From contig NZ_CP158299.1 of the NCBI RefSeq assembly GCF_040256395.1, positions 1,703,501 to 1,767,500 of the forward strand: a DNA stretch of 64,000 nucleotides. The letters are read 5' to 3'. A model generated the notes under the pieces. The model was given only the letters and a program-made list of their open reading frames with translations, had not been told where the DNA came from and ran no database searches. The DNA is from Deinococcus sonorensis KR-87. Its GTDB lineage: Bacteria; Deinococcota; Deinococci; Deinococcales; Deinococcaceae. Positions 10,357 to 19,572 of this stretch are shown one piece after another (position 1 is the stretch's first letter; every line of letters begins with the position of its first letter). A program made the position numbers and the translations under genes.

Positions 10357-11211
10357 ATGACCCCGCTCAAGTCTGCCGGCTGGCTGCTGGACCACCTCCA
10401 CGATCCAGGGGTGGCGGTGCTGGACTGCCGCTTCGAACTGATGAACCCGCCGGCCGGCGAGGCTGCCTACCGTGCCGGCCACGTGCCGGGCGCCGTCTAC
10501 GCCCACCTGGAGCGCGACCTGAGTGGCCCGAAACAGACGGGCGGCGCCGGGGGCCGTCACCCGCTGCCGGACCCGGCGGTGCTGGCGGGCTGGCTGGGCC
10601 GGCAGGGCATCGGCAACGACCGTGTGGTGGTGGCCTACGACGACCCCACCGGCGGGCACGGTTTCTACGCGGCGCGGGCGTGGTGGTTGCTGCGCTGGCT
10701 GGGACACCGGGAGGTGTACGTGCTGGACGGCGGACTGCCGGCGTACCTGGCGGCCGGGGGAACGCTGAGCCAGGAGGTGCCCACCCCGGAAGCGGCCTCC
10801 TACACGCCGCACCCACACCCGGAGCTGCTGGCCAGCGCCCAGGACGTGCAGCAGCGCTCTCCGGAGACCCTGCTGGTGGACTCGCGGGCGGCGGCCCGCT
10901 ACCGGGGCGAAGTGGAGCCCATCGATCCGAAGGCCGGGCACATTCCGGGCGCCGTCAACCGCGACTGGTCGGCGGCGCAGACGCTGGGCGGCCACTGGCT
11001 GCCGACAGAACAGCAGCGGGAGCGGCTGGGGTTGGGGGAGCAGCCGGCCATCCTGTACTGCGGGTCCGGGGTGAGCGCCGCCGCCAACCTGCTGGCGCTG
11101 GCTGTGGTGGGCCGCGAGCCGGGGCCACAGACCCGGCTGTACGCCGGCAGCTGGAGCGACTGGGTCAGCGACCCGGCCCGCCCGGTGCAGACCGGAGAGC
11201 AGCCGGGCTGA
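10357..11211 (+). CDS. Sulfurtransferase with two rhodanese domains
   Basis: The 284-residue protein has tandem rhodanese domains: an inactive N-terminal one ([11 protein letters not shown]...[21 protein letters not shown]) and a catalytic C-terminal one with the persulfide cysteine in [12 protein letters not shown]. The arrangement is that of thiosulfate or 3-mercaptopyruvate sulfurtransferases, which move sulfane sulfur to cyanide or thiols. The CGSGV loop is typical of mercaptopyruvate-type enzymes, but the assignment between the two is not firm. TATGCT six bases before ATG 10357 supports this start and an independent promoter, though the gene sits directly behind the sulfite exporter pair. 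Confidence 0.88.
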   Translation: MTPLKSAGWLLDHLHDPGVAVLDCRFELMNPPAGEAAYRAGHVPGAVYAHLERDLSGPKQTGGAGGRHPLPDPAVLAGWLGRQGIGNDRVVVAYDDPTGGHGFYAARAWWLLRWLGHREVYVLDGGLPAYLAAGGTLSQEVPTPEAASYTPHPHPELLASAQDVQQRSPETLLVDSRAAARYRGEVEPIDPKAGHIPGAVNRDWSAAQTLGGHWLPTEQQRERLGLGEQPAILYCGSGVSAAANLLALAVVGREPGPQTRLYAGSWSDWVSDPARPVQTGEQPG

Positions 11212-11253
11212 GCCGCGCACCGCAGCCCTCCAAATGCTTTATCATCCGCCCCG

Positions 11254-11994
11254 ATGTTCACGCCTGACCTTCCTCCGCGCAGCCAGCCGCAGCCGGGCCA
11301 CCTCTACGACCTGGCGGTGGTGGGGGCCGGGCTGGCCGGCTGCGAGGTCGCCTGGCGGCTGGCCCGCGCCGGCCAGGACGTGCTGCTGGTGTCGCAGGCC
11401 CTCGATCACCTGGGGAACCTGTACCAACCGGACCTCGCGGGCGTGAGTTTCCCGGCCGGCAGCCTGTTCGCCCAGGTGGCGCAGGAGATCCAGCCGCACA
11501 CCGACGGCTGGGTGTTTCACCGGGCGCTCAAGCAGCGGCTGGAGGCCACCAGCGGCATTCATCTGCTGCAGAGCTGTGTGACGGCGATCTCGGAGGAGAC
11601 CGGCCGGGTGCAGCTGTCCACCTGGGAAGGGCCCACCCTGCAGGCGGGCCGGGCGGTGCTGGCGGTGGGGGCCTTCCTGAAAGCGCGGCTGCTGCTGGGC
11701 ACCACCATGGAGGATGCCGGGCGGCTCTCGGAGGTGGCCTACGACTTTCTGGCCGACGACCTGCAGGCGCAGGGCCTGTGGCTGATGCCGGCCGAGGCCA
11801 GCGCAGCGGCCCGGCCGGGTACGCCCGGGTATGAGGTGCGCTACCTGAGCCTGGGCGCGGGCGAGCTGGACGGATTCGCGGTGCGCCGCTTCGACCACGT
11901 GTATGCGCTGGGCCAGATGGTGGGCGGGGTGCACAGCTACGCCTCGGTGCTGCAGGACGCGGCCCGGCTGGCCGCCGAGCTGGGGGCCTCATGA
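11254..11994 (+). CDS. GidA-related FAD-binding protein (short form)
   Basis: At 246 residues this is much shorter than MnmG (about 620) or TrmFO (about 440) but shares their N-terminal FAD fold: YDLAVVGAGLAGCEVAWRLARAGQDVLLVSQ, then ALKQRLEATSGIHLLQ, AVLAVGAFLKARLLLG, and the C-terminal HVYALGQMVGGVHSYASVLQDAARLAAEL closing the dinucleotide-binding domain. Thermus thermophilus has a similarly short GidA-related protein of known structure, so this is a family and not a truncation. The stop overlaps the trmB start (ATGA). A tRNA-related redox role is a reasonable inference; the reaction is unknown. TATCAT lies eight bases before the ATG. Confidence 0.82.
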   Translation: MFTPDLPPRSQPQPGHLYDLAVVGAGLAGCEVAWRLARAGQDVLLVSQALDHLGNLYQPDLAGVSFPAGSLFAQVAQEIQPHTDGWVFHRALKQRLEATSGIHLLQSCVTAISEETGRVQLSTWEGPTLQAGRAVLAVGAFLKARLLLGTTMEDAGRLSEVAYDFLADDLQAQGLWLMPAEASAAARPGTPGYEVRYLSLGAGELDGFAVRRFDHVYALGQMVGGVHSYASVLQDAARLAAELGAS

Positions 11995-12959
11995 TTCTGC
12001 GGCTGCAGGACCTGCACTTCCCCGAGGAGGCCGCCCGGCTGTTCCCGGACACGCCGGACCGCGCGCTGTACCTGGAGATCGGCTTCGGGGACGGCCGCTT
12101 CTGGCCCGCCTTCGTGGAGGGGCTGCCGGACGTGCCCAACTATCTGGGCGTCGAGCTGTCGGGCGTGAGCCTGCTGAAGGCGGCCCGGCGGCTCAGGGCG
12201 GCCGGCCTCCGCAATGCCCACGTGGCCAAGCTGCCGGCCACCGTGATGCTGGAGAGCGTGATCGCGCCGGGCCGCCTGAGCGGCATCATCGTCAACTTTC
12301 CGGACCCCTGGCCCAAGGCCGACCATCTGGACCAGCGGCTGCTGCGGGCGCCGTTCTTCCGGCTGGCCGCCAGTCGCCTGAAGCCCGGCGGCGCGGTGCT
12401 GTTCACCACCGACCATCAGGAGTACTTCGAGTTCGCCTGCCGCGAGGCCGAGGCGAGTGGCGTGATGGAGGTGCGGCTGGAGCCGCCGCCGGCTGCCGCG
12501 CTGGCCACCAAGTACGCGCTGAAGTGGCGCGACCTGGGTATTGAGGCCCAGCATGCCCGTTTTGTTCCCACCGCCCACCCGGCCGTGCCGCTGCACGCCG
12601 TGACCCCCTACCCGGATCAGGAGGCCCAGGTGCCGCACGCGATCATGACCCTACCCGACCCCTTTGACCTCAGCGACTTTGAGCGGGTCACCGTGCGCGG
12701 CGAGCACCACACGGTGGTGCTGCTGGACGCCTACCGCAGCCTGCGCCGCGACGAGTACACGGTGCTGGCGCACGTGGAGGAGGGCGAGCTGATTCAGGAG
12801 GTGCTGGTCAACGTGACGGGCCGCCGGGACGGCAGCACCCTGGTGCGGCTGGCCAAATTCGGTGGGCCGGTCATCACCGCCGGGGTCAAGGCGGCGGTGG
12901 GTGCGGTGGCGGACGAACTGCAGCGCCGGGGAGCGGTCCTGACACATCACGGCTACTGA
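11991..12959 (+). CDS. trmB: tRNA (guanine-N7)-methyltransferase with C-terminal extension
   Basis: Forms m7G46 in tRNA with S-adenosylmethionine. The first 215 residues contain the TrmB marks: YLEIGFGDGRFWPAF (SAM loop), YLGVELSG, and the signature IIVNFPDPWPKADH, followed by RLLRAPFFRLAASRLKPGG. The remaining roughly 105 residues (from HAIMTLPDPFDLSDFERVTV) form a beta-rich tail that is absent from E. coli TrmB; long TrmB proteins of this kind are known from thermophiles and Deinococcus-Thermus. It is translated with the GidA-related gene through an ATGA overlap. Confidence 0.92.
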   Translation: MILRLQDLHFPEEAARLFPDTPDRALYLEIGFGDGRFWPAFVEGLPDVPNYLGVELSGVSLLKAARRLRAAGLRNAHVAKLPATVMLESVIAPGRLSGIIVNFPDPWPKADHLDQRLLRAPFFRLAASRLKPGGAVLFTTDHQEYFEFACREAEASGVMEVRLEPPPAAALATKYALKWRDLGIEAQHARFVPTAHPAVPLHAVTPYPDQEAQVPHAIMTLPDPFDLSDFERVTVRGEHHTVVLLDAYRSLRRDEYTVLAHVEEGELIQEVLVNVTGRRDGSTLVRLAKFGGPVITAGVKAAVGAVADELQRRGAVLTHHGY

Positions 12960-13012
12960 CCACCACTGGTTTCTGACGGCCGCCACGGTTTGGATGACGG
13001 TCGCCTGAAGAC

Positions 13013-13127
13013 TTGTCTCACCCAGGTTCACCGCCGGTATGTAACAATAGGAAAGTTGCGCTCACTGTGAGCCTGCTGATCAATAACTCCCTGGGCTGCG
13101 GCCCAGTTGCCGTGCGGAGGCAATCGA
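13013..13127 (+). promoter_or_regulatory. Promoter and leader of the HTH gene
   Basis: A candidate -35 TTGTCT (13013-13018) and a -10 region TATGTAACAAT (13038-13048) precede a leader of about 70 bases with a strong ribosome site GGAGG at 13116-13120, seven bases before ATG 13128. This gene therefore has a conventional leader, unlike many neighbours. Spacing of the -35 is longer than ideal. Confidence 0.4.
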
Positions 13128-13625
13128 ATGTTCAACCCCCCCACCGTTGAAGACCTTCAGGAAACCCGCCGCGCCAACGAGAAGCTGGTGCTCGCTGCGC
13201 TGGACAGCAAGCCCGAATGGGTCGAGACGGAACTCGCCAAAACCACTGGTCTCGCGCTCTCCCACCTGCGCGCCGCGCTGGCGAGCCTGCTGGACCAGGG
13301 CCGCGTGCGTCGTCTGCCGGGCACCGGAACCCGCGCGGTGTATGGCCTGGCCGACCCCGGCCTCGCCGACGTGCCGGCCACCCCGCTCACCCCGCTGGCC
13401 CGCAAGGTCCGGACCTACCTGGAGGGCCGCGCCGACAGCGCCCTGCACATGGCCGAGGAACTGCGCAGCACCCGCGAGGACGTGATGGCGGCCCTGAGCC
13501 TGCTGAACGCCCACAAGATGATCACCTGCACCTTCGTGGGCAGCCTGGTGATCTTCCGGCTGCGCGAGGCCCAGGCGCTGCTGGACCAGAAGCCCGAAAC
13601 CACCAAGAAGCGTCAGGTCGCCTGA
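13128..13625 (+). CDS. Winged-helix transcriptional regulator-like protein
   Basis: A 165-residue protein of two similar winged-helix-like halves: NEKLVLAALDSKPEWVETELAKTTGLALSHLRAALASLLDQGRVRRLPG and then RKVRTYLEGRADSALHMAEELRSTREDVMAALSLLNAHKMITC. Each half has the helix-turn-helix and basic wing pattern of DNA-binding modules. No ligand domain, metal site or membrane segment is seen. It is monocistronic: own promoter and leader upstream and an excellent terminator just downstream. The target is unknown; a small abundant DNA-binding protein conserved in Deinococcus is a reasonable guess. Confidence 0.72.
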   Translation: MFNPPTVEDLQETRRANEKLVLAALDSKPEWVETELAKTTGLALSHLRAALASLLDQGRVRRLPGTGTRAVYGLADPGLADVPATPLTPLARKVRTYLEGRADSALHMAEELRSTREDVMAALSLLNAHKMITCTFVGSLVIFRLREAQALLDQKPETTKKRQVA

Positions 13626-13641
13626 GCGATCAGTACCTCTG

Positions 13642-13671
13642 AAACCGGACACCGCAAGGTGTCCGGTTTTT
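13642..13671 (+). terminator. Rho-independent terminator
   Basis: AAACCGGACACC (13642-13653), GCAA tetraloop, GGTGTCCGGTTT (13658-13669) and further Ts: a 12-bp perfect stem with a T-run, just after the HTH gene. It touches the stop of the convergent phosphotransferase gene. Confidence 0.9.
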
Positions 13672-14558
13672 TAGTGCCGTGGCTCCGGGGCATGAAGCAG
13701 GCGCAGCATCTGGCGAAGAACGTGGCGGGCATGCTCCAGGGCAGGCGGGCGGCGCTGCGCGGTGGCGCGGCTGGCCCGGTGGAAGGCCAGCAGCACTCCC
13801 ATCAACTGCGCCTCGCGTTCCAGGCCGGCAGGAGCCTCCAGGCCGTCCAGCAGGGCCGGCACCAGCGTCCAGCCGTGAAAGTACCCGAAGGACGCCACGT
13901 CCCAGCCGGCCGGCCCGCGGGCCGCGTCCCCAAAATCCAGCAGCGCCAGCAGCCGGCCGTCGGCGTCCCAGTGCAGCTGGGCCGGATGCAGATCGGTGTG
14001 GTTCAGCACGGCGGGAGCGTCGGCCAGGGCCAGCAGGTCGGGCCGCAGCCGCTCTAGCTCTGGCCACAGGCGCGGCTGGCCGGCGGTGAGGGGGTGCTGC
14101 TCCAGGGTGGAGGCGCCCAGTGGCCAGACGTCCTGTAGCCGGGTCTGCAGCCCGGCCAGCGGGGTCCTCGCCTGCCCGACCAGCGGGTCACGGTCCGGGT
14201 GCAGCAGGCCGTAGCCGGTGCAGGGAAGCCGCTGCAGGGCGGCCAGCAGCGCGCCCAGCTGCCGGGCCTGGGCTGTGCCTGCGGGCTCCAGCGGCCCACC
14301 CGGCACGAACCGGTCCAGCGCGTAGGGTCGGCCGTCCGGCAGGGTGCCGTGGTCCAGCGGTTCGGCCACCGGCTGACCCGCCGCCAGCAGCAGACGCCGG
14401 ATGGCCACGTCCGCGTGGAAGCTGCTGAACGGTGAACCCAGCCGCACCACCACCTCGCCGGCCCGGTACACCTCGGAGGTCGCTCCCCGGGCCAGCCGCT
14501 TCAGGGCGGCACGAGGGAGACCATTTCGGCGCAGCAGAGCCGTCAGGACGTCAGGCAC
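13671..14558 (-). CDS. Aminoglycoside phosphotransferase/choline kinase-like protein
   Basis: The 295-residue protein has the APH kinase-like fold: an N-lobe with RLARGATSEVYRAGEVVVRLG, the catalytic loop LNHTDLHPAQLHWDADGRLLALLDFGDA (Brenner motif HxDxxxxQ plus the metal-binding DFGDA), and helices typical of the C-lobe. Such proteins phosphorylate small alcohols, sugars or antibiotics; the substrate cannot be read. GTG 14558 is the likely start. It is the last gene of a minus-strand run (carH, crp-type, reductase, this gene), six bases after the reductase stop, so it may be light-regulated with them; that is an inference from spacing. Confidence 0.8.
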   Translation of the reverse strand: MPDVLTALLRRNGLPRAALKRLARGATSEVYRAGEVVVRLGSPFSSFHADVAIRRLLLAAGQPVAEPLDHGTLPDGRPYALDRFVPGGPLEPAGTAQARQLGALLAALQRLPCTGYGLLHPDRDPLVGQARTPLAGLQTRLQDVWPLGASTLEQHPLTAGQPRLWPELERLRPDLLALADAPAVLNHTDLHPAQLHWDADGRLLALLDFGDAARGPAGWDVASFGYFHGWTLVPALLDGLEAPAGLEREAQLMGVLLAFHRASRATAQRRPPALEHARHVLRQMLRLLHAPEPRH

Positions 14559-14564
14559 GCCCCA

Positions 14565-15454
<890 letters not shown>

Positions 15455-15455
<1 letters not shown>

Positions 15456-16102
15456 CAGCGCAGCTCCTTGAAGGTCTCCGCCACGTCCGGCCGGTCAAGC
15501 GGCGCGGGACCGGCCAGCGCGCGCAGCCCCTCCAGGTGCAGCAGCGTGATGTGCCGGTAGCCGGTCTCGATCAGGCCCAGGTCGCGCAGCTCGGTCACCA
15601 CCTTGCTGACGCTCTCGCGGGTACTGCCGCTGCCCTCGGCCAGCAGCTCGTGGGTGGTGCGGACGTACAGGTGGTCCTGGGCGTCCTCGGCCCCCAGCGG
15701 GGTGTCGGCCAGCTCCAGCAGGTAGCGCACCAGCCGCTGCCGCAGGTCGCCGGACTGCAGGTGCACCTCGTGCAGCATCGCCCGGCGCAGCTGGGTGCTG
15801 AGGTTGCGCGAGATGTCCAGCAGGGTCGCCGCGGTCAGCTGCTCCGGCTGCAGCAGCCGGATGGTGGCGGGCGTGAGCGCCTCGGCAGCGTGGTGGTGGG
15901 TGGCCGGCGCCGGGTCCAGCGCCGCCTCACCGAAGTAATCGCCCGGCAGCACGTGCCGCACGGTCAGGGTCCGGCCGCGCAGGGTACTCTGCATCAGGCG
16001 CACCAGCCCGGTCTCCGCCTGATAGAACACCGGCGCCGGGTCACCCTGCTGGAAGACCCATTCGCCGCGCCGGAATCGCTGTTTGCTGGCCACTCCACTC
16101 AC
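15455..16102 (-). CDS. CRP/FNR family regulator, probable LdrP-type activator
   Basis: From GTG 16102 (preceded by GGGAGGAA) the protein has 215 residues: an N-terminal effector-type beta-roll ([38 protein letters not shown]) and a C-terminal winged helix ([36 protein letters not shown]). The start overlaps the stop of the CarH-type gene (GTGA). In Thermus thermophilus the light-dependent pair is LitR/CarH plus the CRP/FNR protein LdrP, which activates carotenoid genes; the same gene order here makes that role likely. I cannot say whether it binds cAMP. No FNR-type cysteine cluster is present. Confidence 0.8.
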
Positions 16103-17007
16103 GCTGTTCCTCCCTGTATGCCGGGCAGATGCAGCGCCCGGATCAACTGTTCGGCCGCTTCCACCGCGTTCGGCCCCAGATAGCGTCCGCCCAGTTCCGG
16201 CGCCAGTTCGGGCCGGCGGTTCATCAGCAGGCCGCCCAGAAAGACCGGCATGTTCAGCCCGGCCAGGTCGCGTTGCTGCTGCCGGAACGCCTCCAGCGGC
16301 TCCTCGGTGTTGAGCGTCACCAGCACCGCCCGCGCGCCCATCTGGCGAGCGAACATCGCCAGGTCGGCCAGCGGCGTGTTGGCGCCCAGGTAATGCACCT
16401 GCAGGCCGCGCCGCCGCAGCACCAGACTCAGCACCATCAGGCCCAGCTCGTGAAACTCGCCGGGCGCGCACGCGGCCACCAGTACCGGTCCGAAGGCGCT
16501 GCTGCCGGCCATGTCCAGCAGCTGGCCGATGCGGGCGCGCAGAAAGGCCGAGGCCTGATGCTCGTGCGCGATGGTGATCTCCCCGCGTTCCCAGCGTGTC
16601 CCAATCTGCACCAGCGCCGGCTGGATGATGCCCATCAGCACCTCCTCCACGCTCAGCCGCGAGTGCGCGTGGTCCAGCAGCCGCACGGCCTGTGGATGGT
16701 CCGGGTGTAGCAGGGCCCGCGTCAGGTCGTCCACCAGCGTCTGGTGCGGGCTGAGCGGCGCGGCGAAGTGGTCACGGGCCAGCTCGGCGGCGCGGCCCAC
16801 CGCCACGCCCTCGTCCACCCGCTGCAGGATGTACTGAATGCAGTCCAGGTCATGCTGCCCGTACAGGCGGTAGCCGCTGGCGTTGCGCCGGGGGTTGGGC
16901 AGCCCGTAGCGCCGTTCCCACTGCCGCAGGGTGGTGGCCGGGACCCCGGTGCGGGCCTCGACTTCGCTGGCGGTGTACAGGGCAGATTCAGTGGCGGCGT
17001 CTGTCAT
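16099..17007 (-). CDS. carH: CarH/LitR-type B12-dependent photoreceptor and MerR-family repressor
   Basis: A MerR-type DNA-binding domain (LYTASEVEARTGVPATTLRQWERRYGLPNPRR) is followed by a four-helix bundle and a Rossmann-like cobalamin domain. Two marks of CarH are present. The W-x9-EH motif, in WERGEITIAHEH, is the part that packs against adenosylcobalamin. EFHELG is the equivalent of the ExH/DxH-x2-G loop with the His that takes the cobalt after light exposure. Such proteins repress carotenoid genes in the dark and release DNA in light. ATG 17007 gives 302 residues; an in-frame ATG at 17031 would add eight. It is divergent from a prenyltransferase and a carotenoid desaturase. Confidence 0.88.
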   Translation of the reverse strand: MTDAATESALYTASEVEARTGVPATTLRQWERRYGLPNPRRNASGYRLYGQHDLDCIQYILQRVDEGVAVGRAAELARDHFAAPLSPHQTLVDDLTRALLHPDHPQAVRLLDHAHSRLSVEEVLMGIIQPALVQIGTRWERGEITIAHEHQASAFLRARIGQLLDMAGSSAFGPVLVAACAPGEFHELGLMVLSLVLRRRGLQVHYLGANTPLADLAMFARQMGARAVLVTLNTEEPLEAFRQQQRDLAGLNMPVFLGGLLMNRRPELAPELGGRYLGPNAVEAAEQLIRALHLPGIQGGTA

Positions 17008-17112
17008 GGTGTCCTGTAGAGAGTAGGCCATGCCCGGCTGGAGAAGACCGTATTTTTGGGTGCAGAGCGCCGGGACAAGCGCCGCCGGACGGCCCGCTAC
17101 ACTGGACGGCAG
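17008..17112. promoter_or_regulatory. Divergent control region between carH and the carotenoid genes
   Basis: About 105 bases separate the CarH-type start from the UbiA start. TACACT at 17098-17103 is a good -10 for the plus-strand genes, nine bases before ATG 17113. This is the only place where CarH and LdrP could control both directions. I do not see an obvious long inverted repeat, so operator positions are not assigned. Confidence 0.45.
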
Positions 17113-18012
17113 ATGGAGGGGAGCGGCTACTCAGGCAAGCGGGTGCGGGCCGCGCAAAACCGGCTGACCTGGCGGCAACTGCTGCTCGTCTCGCGTCCGG
17201 CCCTGTGGATCAACACGGTGGGGGTGGCCGTCACCGGACTGTGGCTGGCCGGCGAGCTGTGGAGCACCCGCCCCGGCTGGTGGCTGCTGCTGCTGTACCT
17301 GACGCTGCCCTACAATCTGCTGATCTACGGCCTCAACGACCTCTCGGACCGCGCCGAGGACGCCCACTCGGCGCGCAAGGGGGGCTGGCAGGGCGCGCGG
17401 TTGCGCGGCGGTGAGGACGCGGCGCTGCTCGGCTGGATGCTCCTGCTGAACGGACCGCTGCTGCTGGCGCTGGCGCTGCTGCTACCGGGCAGTGCCCTGC
17501 TGGTGCTGCTGCTCAGCGCCCTGCTGTTCGCCGGCTACAGCCTGCCCCCGCTGCGTTTCAAGGCCCGCCCGGTGCTGGACGGGCTGAGCAACGTGGCCTA
17601 CGCCCTGCCGCTGGTGCTGCCGGCGCTGCTGCTGGGCCGGCCGCTGCCGCTGCTGGCCCTGCTGGCGGTGTCCGCCTACGCGGTCGGCAAGCACGCCTTC
17701 GACGCGGTTCAGGACATCGCTTCCGACCGCGCGGCGGGCCTGCACACCACCGCCACCCGGCTGGGGGTGCGCGGCACCGCGCTGTACGCGCTCGGCTGGT
17801 TTACCGTGGCTGCCGCGCTGCTGTGGCCACTCAGCCGCCTGTCGGCGCTGGCGCTGCTGCTGGTCTGCGGTGGCATGGCCGCCGCGCTGCTGCGGCGCCC
17901 CACCCTGGTGCAGGCCGGGCGGCTGTACCGGCTGAGCATCCTCAGCCCGTGGCTGGTGGGCGCGGTCAGCGGGGTGCAGCTGGTGTACCTGCTGGTGCGG
18001 GGGCTCTACTGA
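17113..18012 (+). CDS. UbiA family prenyltransferase, probably acting on a carotenoid or quinone
   Basis: The 299-residue protein has about eight membrane helices and both Asp-rich motifs of the family: [15 protein letters not shown] (NDxxDxxxD, first magnesium site) and [13 protein letters not shown] (second site). UbiA enzymes transfer polyprenyl groups to aromatic rings, or, in the lycopene elongase branch, add C5 units to lycopene. The position next to a CrtI/CrtD-like desaturase and opposite CarH favours a carotenoid substrate, but quinone or heme substrates cannot be excluded. The first in-frame ATG is at 17056; 17113 is preferred because TACACT lies just before it. Confidence 0.85.
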   Translation: MEGSGYSGKRVRAAQNRLTWRQLLLVSRPALWINTVGVAVTGLWLAGELWSTRPGWWLLLLYLTLPYNLLIYGLNDLSDRAEDAHSARKGGWQGARLRGGEDAALLGWMLLLNGPLLLALALLLPGSALLVLLLSALLFAGYSLPPLRFKARPVLDGLSNVAYALPLVLPALLLGRPLPLLALLAVSAYAVGKHAFDAVQDIASDRAAGLHTTATRLGVRGTALYALGWFTVAAALLWPLSRLSALALLLVCGGMAAALLRRPTLVQAGRLYRLSILSPWLVGAVSGVQLVYLLVRGLY

Positions 18013-19325
18013 ACGCCAGCGTTGGCATTCTGGGCGGCGGCATCGCCGGGCTCGCGCTGGCGGCGCTGCTGGCCGAGCGCGGCGCACACGTCACCGTGTA
18101 CGAGCGAGATCAGCTGGGTGGCAAGCTGCGGCGTGTGCAGGTGGGCGACCTGAGCATGGACACCGGCCCCAGCCTGTTCACCTTTCCCGGTGTATGGCGG
18201 GCGCTGCTGCAGCGCCTGAACGAGCTGGACCCGCTGGACCTGAGGCCGCTGCCGGGTGGCCTGGGCCTGCACCACACGCCCTACGGGGCCGTGCCGCTGC
18301 CGGTGCCGACCTCCCATCCGCTGTGGCCGCACTGGCAGCGCTACGTGCAGGAGGTGGGCCCGCTGCGCCCGCACCTGCAGACGCTGCTGACCACGCCACC
18401 GCACCTGACCAGCCGCGCCTTTCTCCAGGCCAGCGCGGTGCTGGGCCGGCTGACTGCGCCGCACCTCACCGCCGCTGGCTGGCTGGCCGCCCGGCATTTT
18501 CCCCCGGCCCTGCACCATGCCCTGCAGGTGCACGCGCTCAACGCCGGCCTCTCGCCCCAGGACGCGCCGGCCCTGTACGCGCTGCTGCCGGCCCTGATCG
18601 CCGGGGATGTCTGGCGACCGGCCGGAGGGATGCGGGCGCTGCTGGACACCCTGGTGGACTTCTGCGTGCGGCGTGGCGTGCAGCTGCGCCCCGGAACGCC
18701 CGTCGAGCGGCTGTCGCAGCTGCCGCCCCACGACCTGCTGGTGAGTGCCCTGGACCCGGCCCGGCTGGCGCGGCTGCGGGGCCGGACTGTCCAACGCTCG
18801 CCCCTGACCGTGAGCGGGGTGGCGATCTACGCGGCGCTGCCGGAGGCCTCCACCCTGCCGGCCACCAGCGTGATCACGCCGCAGAGCTACCGGACGTTCC
18901 GGGCGGCCATGAGGGTCCCGGCCCTGCCGCCCGACACCCTGGCGCTGGTGCACGCGGACGGGCGACGGCTGGCCCTGCTGCTCACCGCGCCGCCCACCGG
19001 TGAGCGGTACACCCTGGCGCACCCCTGGGTGCAGGCGCAGGTGCAGCGGGTGGAGCGGACGCTGGGTGTGCCGGGGCTGCTGGCCTCGGCCCAGGCCACC
19101 GCGGTGCTGACCCCGCAGTTCTATGCCCAGGGTGGCGCTCCCGGCGGGGCCATCTACGGACAGGCGCTGGCCCCCTGGCGCGGCGGGCCGTTCCATCCGC
19201 AGCCGTATCGCCTGGAGGCGCGGCTGTGGCAGGTGGGCGCGGGCGTGCATCCGGGTGGGGGGCTGCCGGCGGTGCTGGGCGGCGCCCTGATGGTGGACCG
19301 GCTGCTGGCGGAGCGGCACGGGTGA
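18009..19325 (+). CDS. Carotenoid desaturase/isomerase-like FAD protein (CrtI/CrtD family)
   Basis: About 438 residues. The N-terminus is a textbook FAD loop ([37 protein letters not shown]), followed by [18 protein letters not shown], the CrtI-family mark, and a C-terminal [27 protein letters not shown], the second FAD segment with the CrtI-type HPGGG. CrtD of Deinococcus makes the 3',4'-double bond of deinoxanthin; this is a candidate, not a proof. No ATG, GTG or TTG start lies at the right place: the only start that keeps the FAD loop and overlaps the previous stop is CTG 18009 (CTGA). The nearest upstream ATG (17823) lies inside the prenyltransferase gene and would add over 60 low-complexity residues. 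Confidence 0.83.
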   Translation: MNASVGILGGGIAGLALAALLAERGAHVTVYERDQLGGKLRRVQVGDLSMDTGPSLFTFPGVWRALLQRLNELDPLDLRPLPGGLGLHHTPYGAVPLPVPTSHPLWPHWQRYVQEVGPLRPHLQTLLTTPPHLTSRAFLQASAVLGRLTAPHLTAAGWLAARHFPPALHHALQVHALNAGLSPQDAPALYALLPALIAGDVWRPAGGMRALLDTLVDFCVRRGVQLRPGTPVERLSQLPPHDLLVSALDPARLARLRGRTVQRSPLTVSGVAIYAALPEASTLPATSVITPQSYRTFRAAMRVPALPPDTLALVHADGRRLALLLTAPPTGERYTLAHPWVQAQVQRVERTLGVPGLLASAQATAVLTPQFYAQGGAPGGAIYGQALAPWRGGPFHPQPYRLEARLWQVGAGVHPGGGLPAVLGGALMVDRLLAERHG

Positions 19326-19347
19326 GCAGGCCCGGCATACTGGAGCC

Positions 19348-19572
19348 ATGACCTCTTCCCGACCCACTGACCCGCTGCACGGCGTGACGCTGGAGCAGAT
19401 CGTGACCCGGCTGGCCGACCGGTACGGCTGGGCCGAGCTGGGCCGCCGCGTGCCGATCCGCTGCTTCACCGACAACCCCAGCGTGCACAGCAGCCTGAAG
19501 TTCCTGCGCCGCACCCCCTGGGCGCGCAAGAAGGTGGAGGACGTCTACCTGGACATGCTCAAGGACCTGTAG
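19348..19572 (+). CDS. VF530 family small DNA-binding protein
   Basis: The 74-residue protein carries nearly the whole family pattern: [20 protein letters not shown], then [20 protein letters not shown] and [18 protein letters not shown]530 (DUF2132) proteins are compact helical proteins reported to bind double-stranded DNA; their role is not known. CATACT six bases before ATG 19348 is a one-base variant of the leaderless -10. The last 14 bases overlap the 3' end of the convergent pseudouridine synthase gene. Confidence 0.9.
   Translation: MTSSRPTDPLHGVTLEQIVTRLADRYGWAELGRRVPIRCFTDNPSVHSSLKFLRRTPWARKKVEDVYLDMLKDL

Noticed and set aside
17823..18008. Upstream ATG for the carotenoid desaturase inside the prenyltransferase gene
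   Set aside because: It would add over 60 Ala/Gly/Pro-rich residues before the FAD loop, which normally starts within a few residues of the N-terminus.
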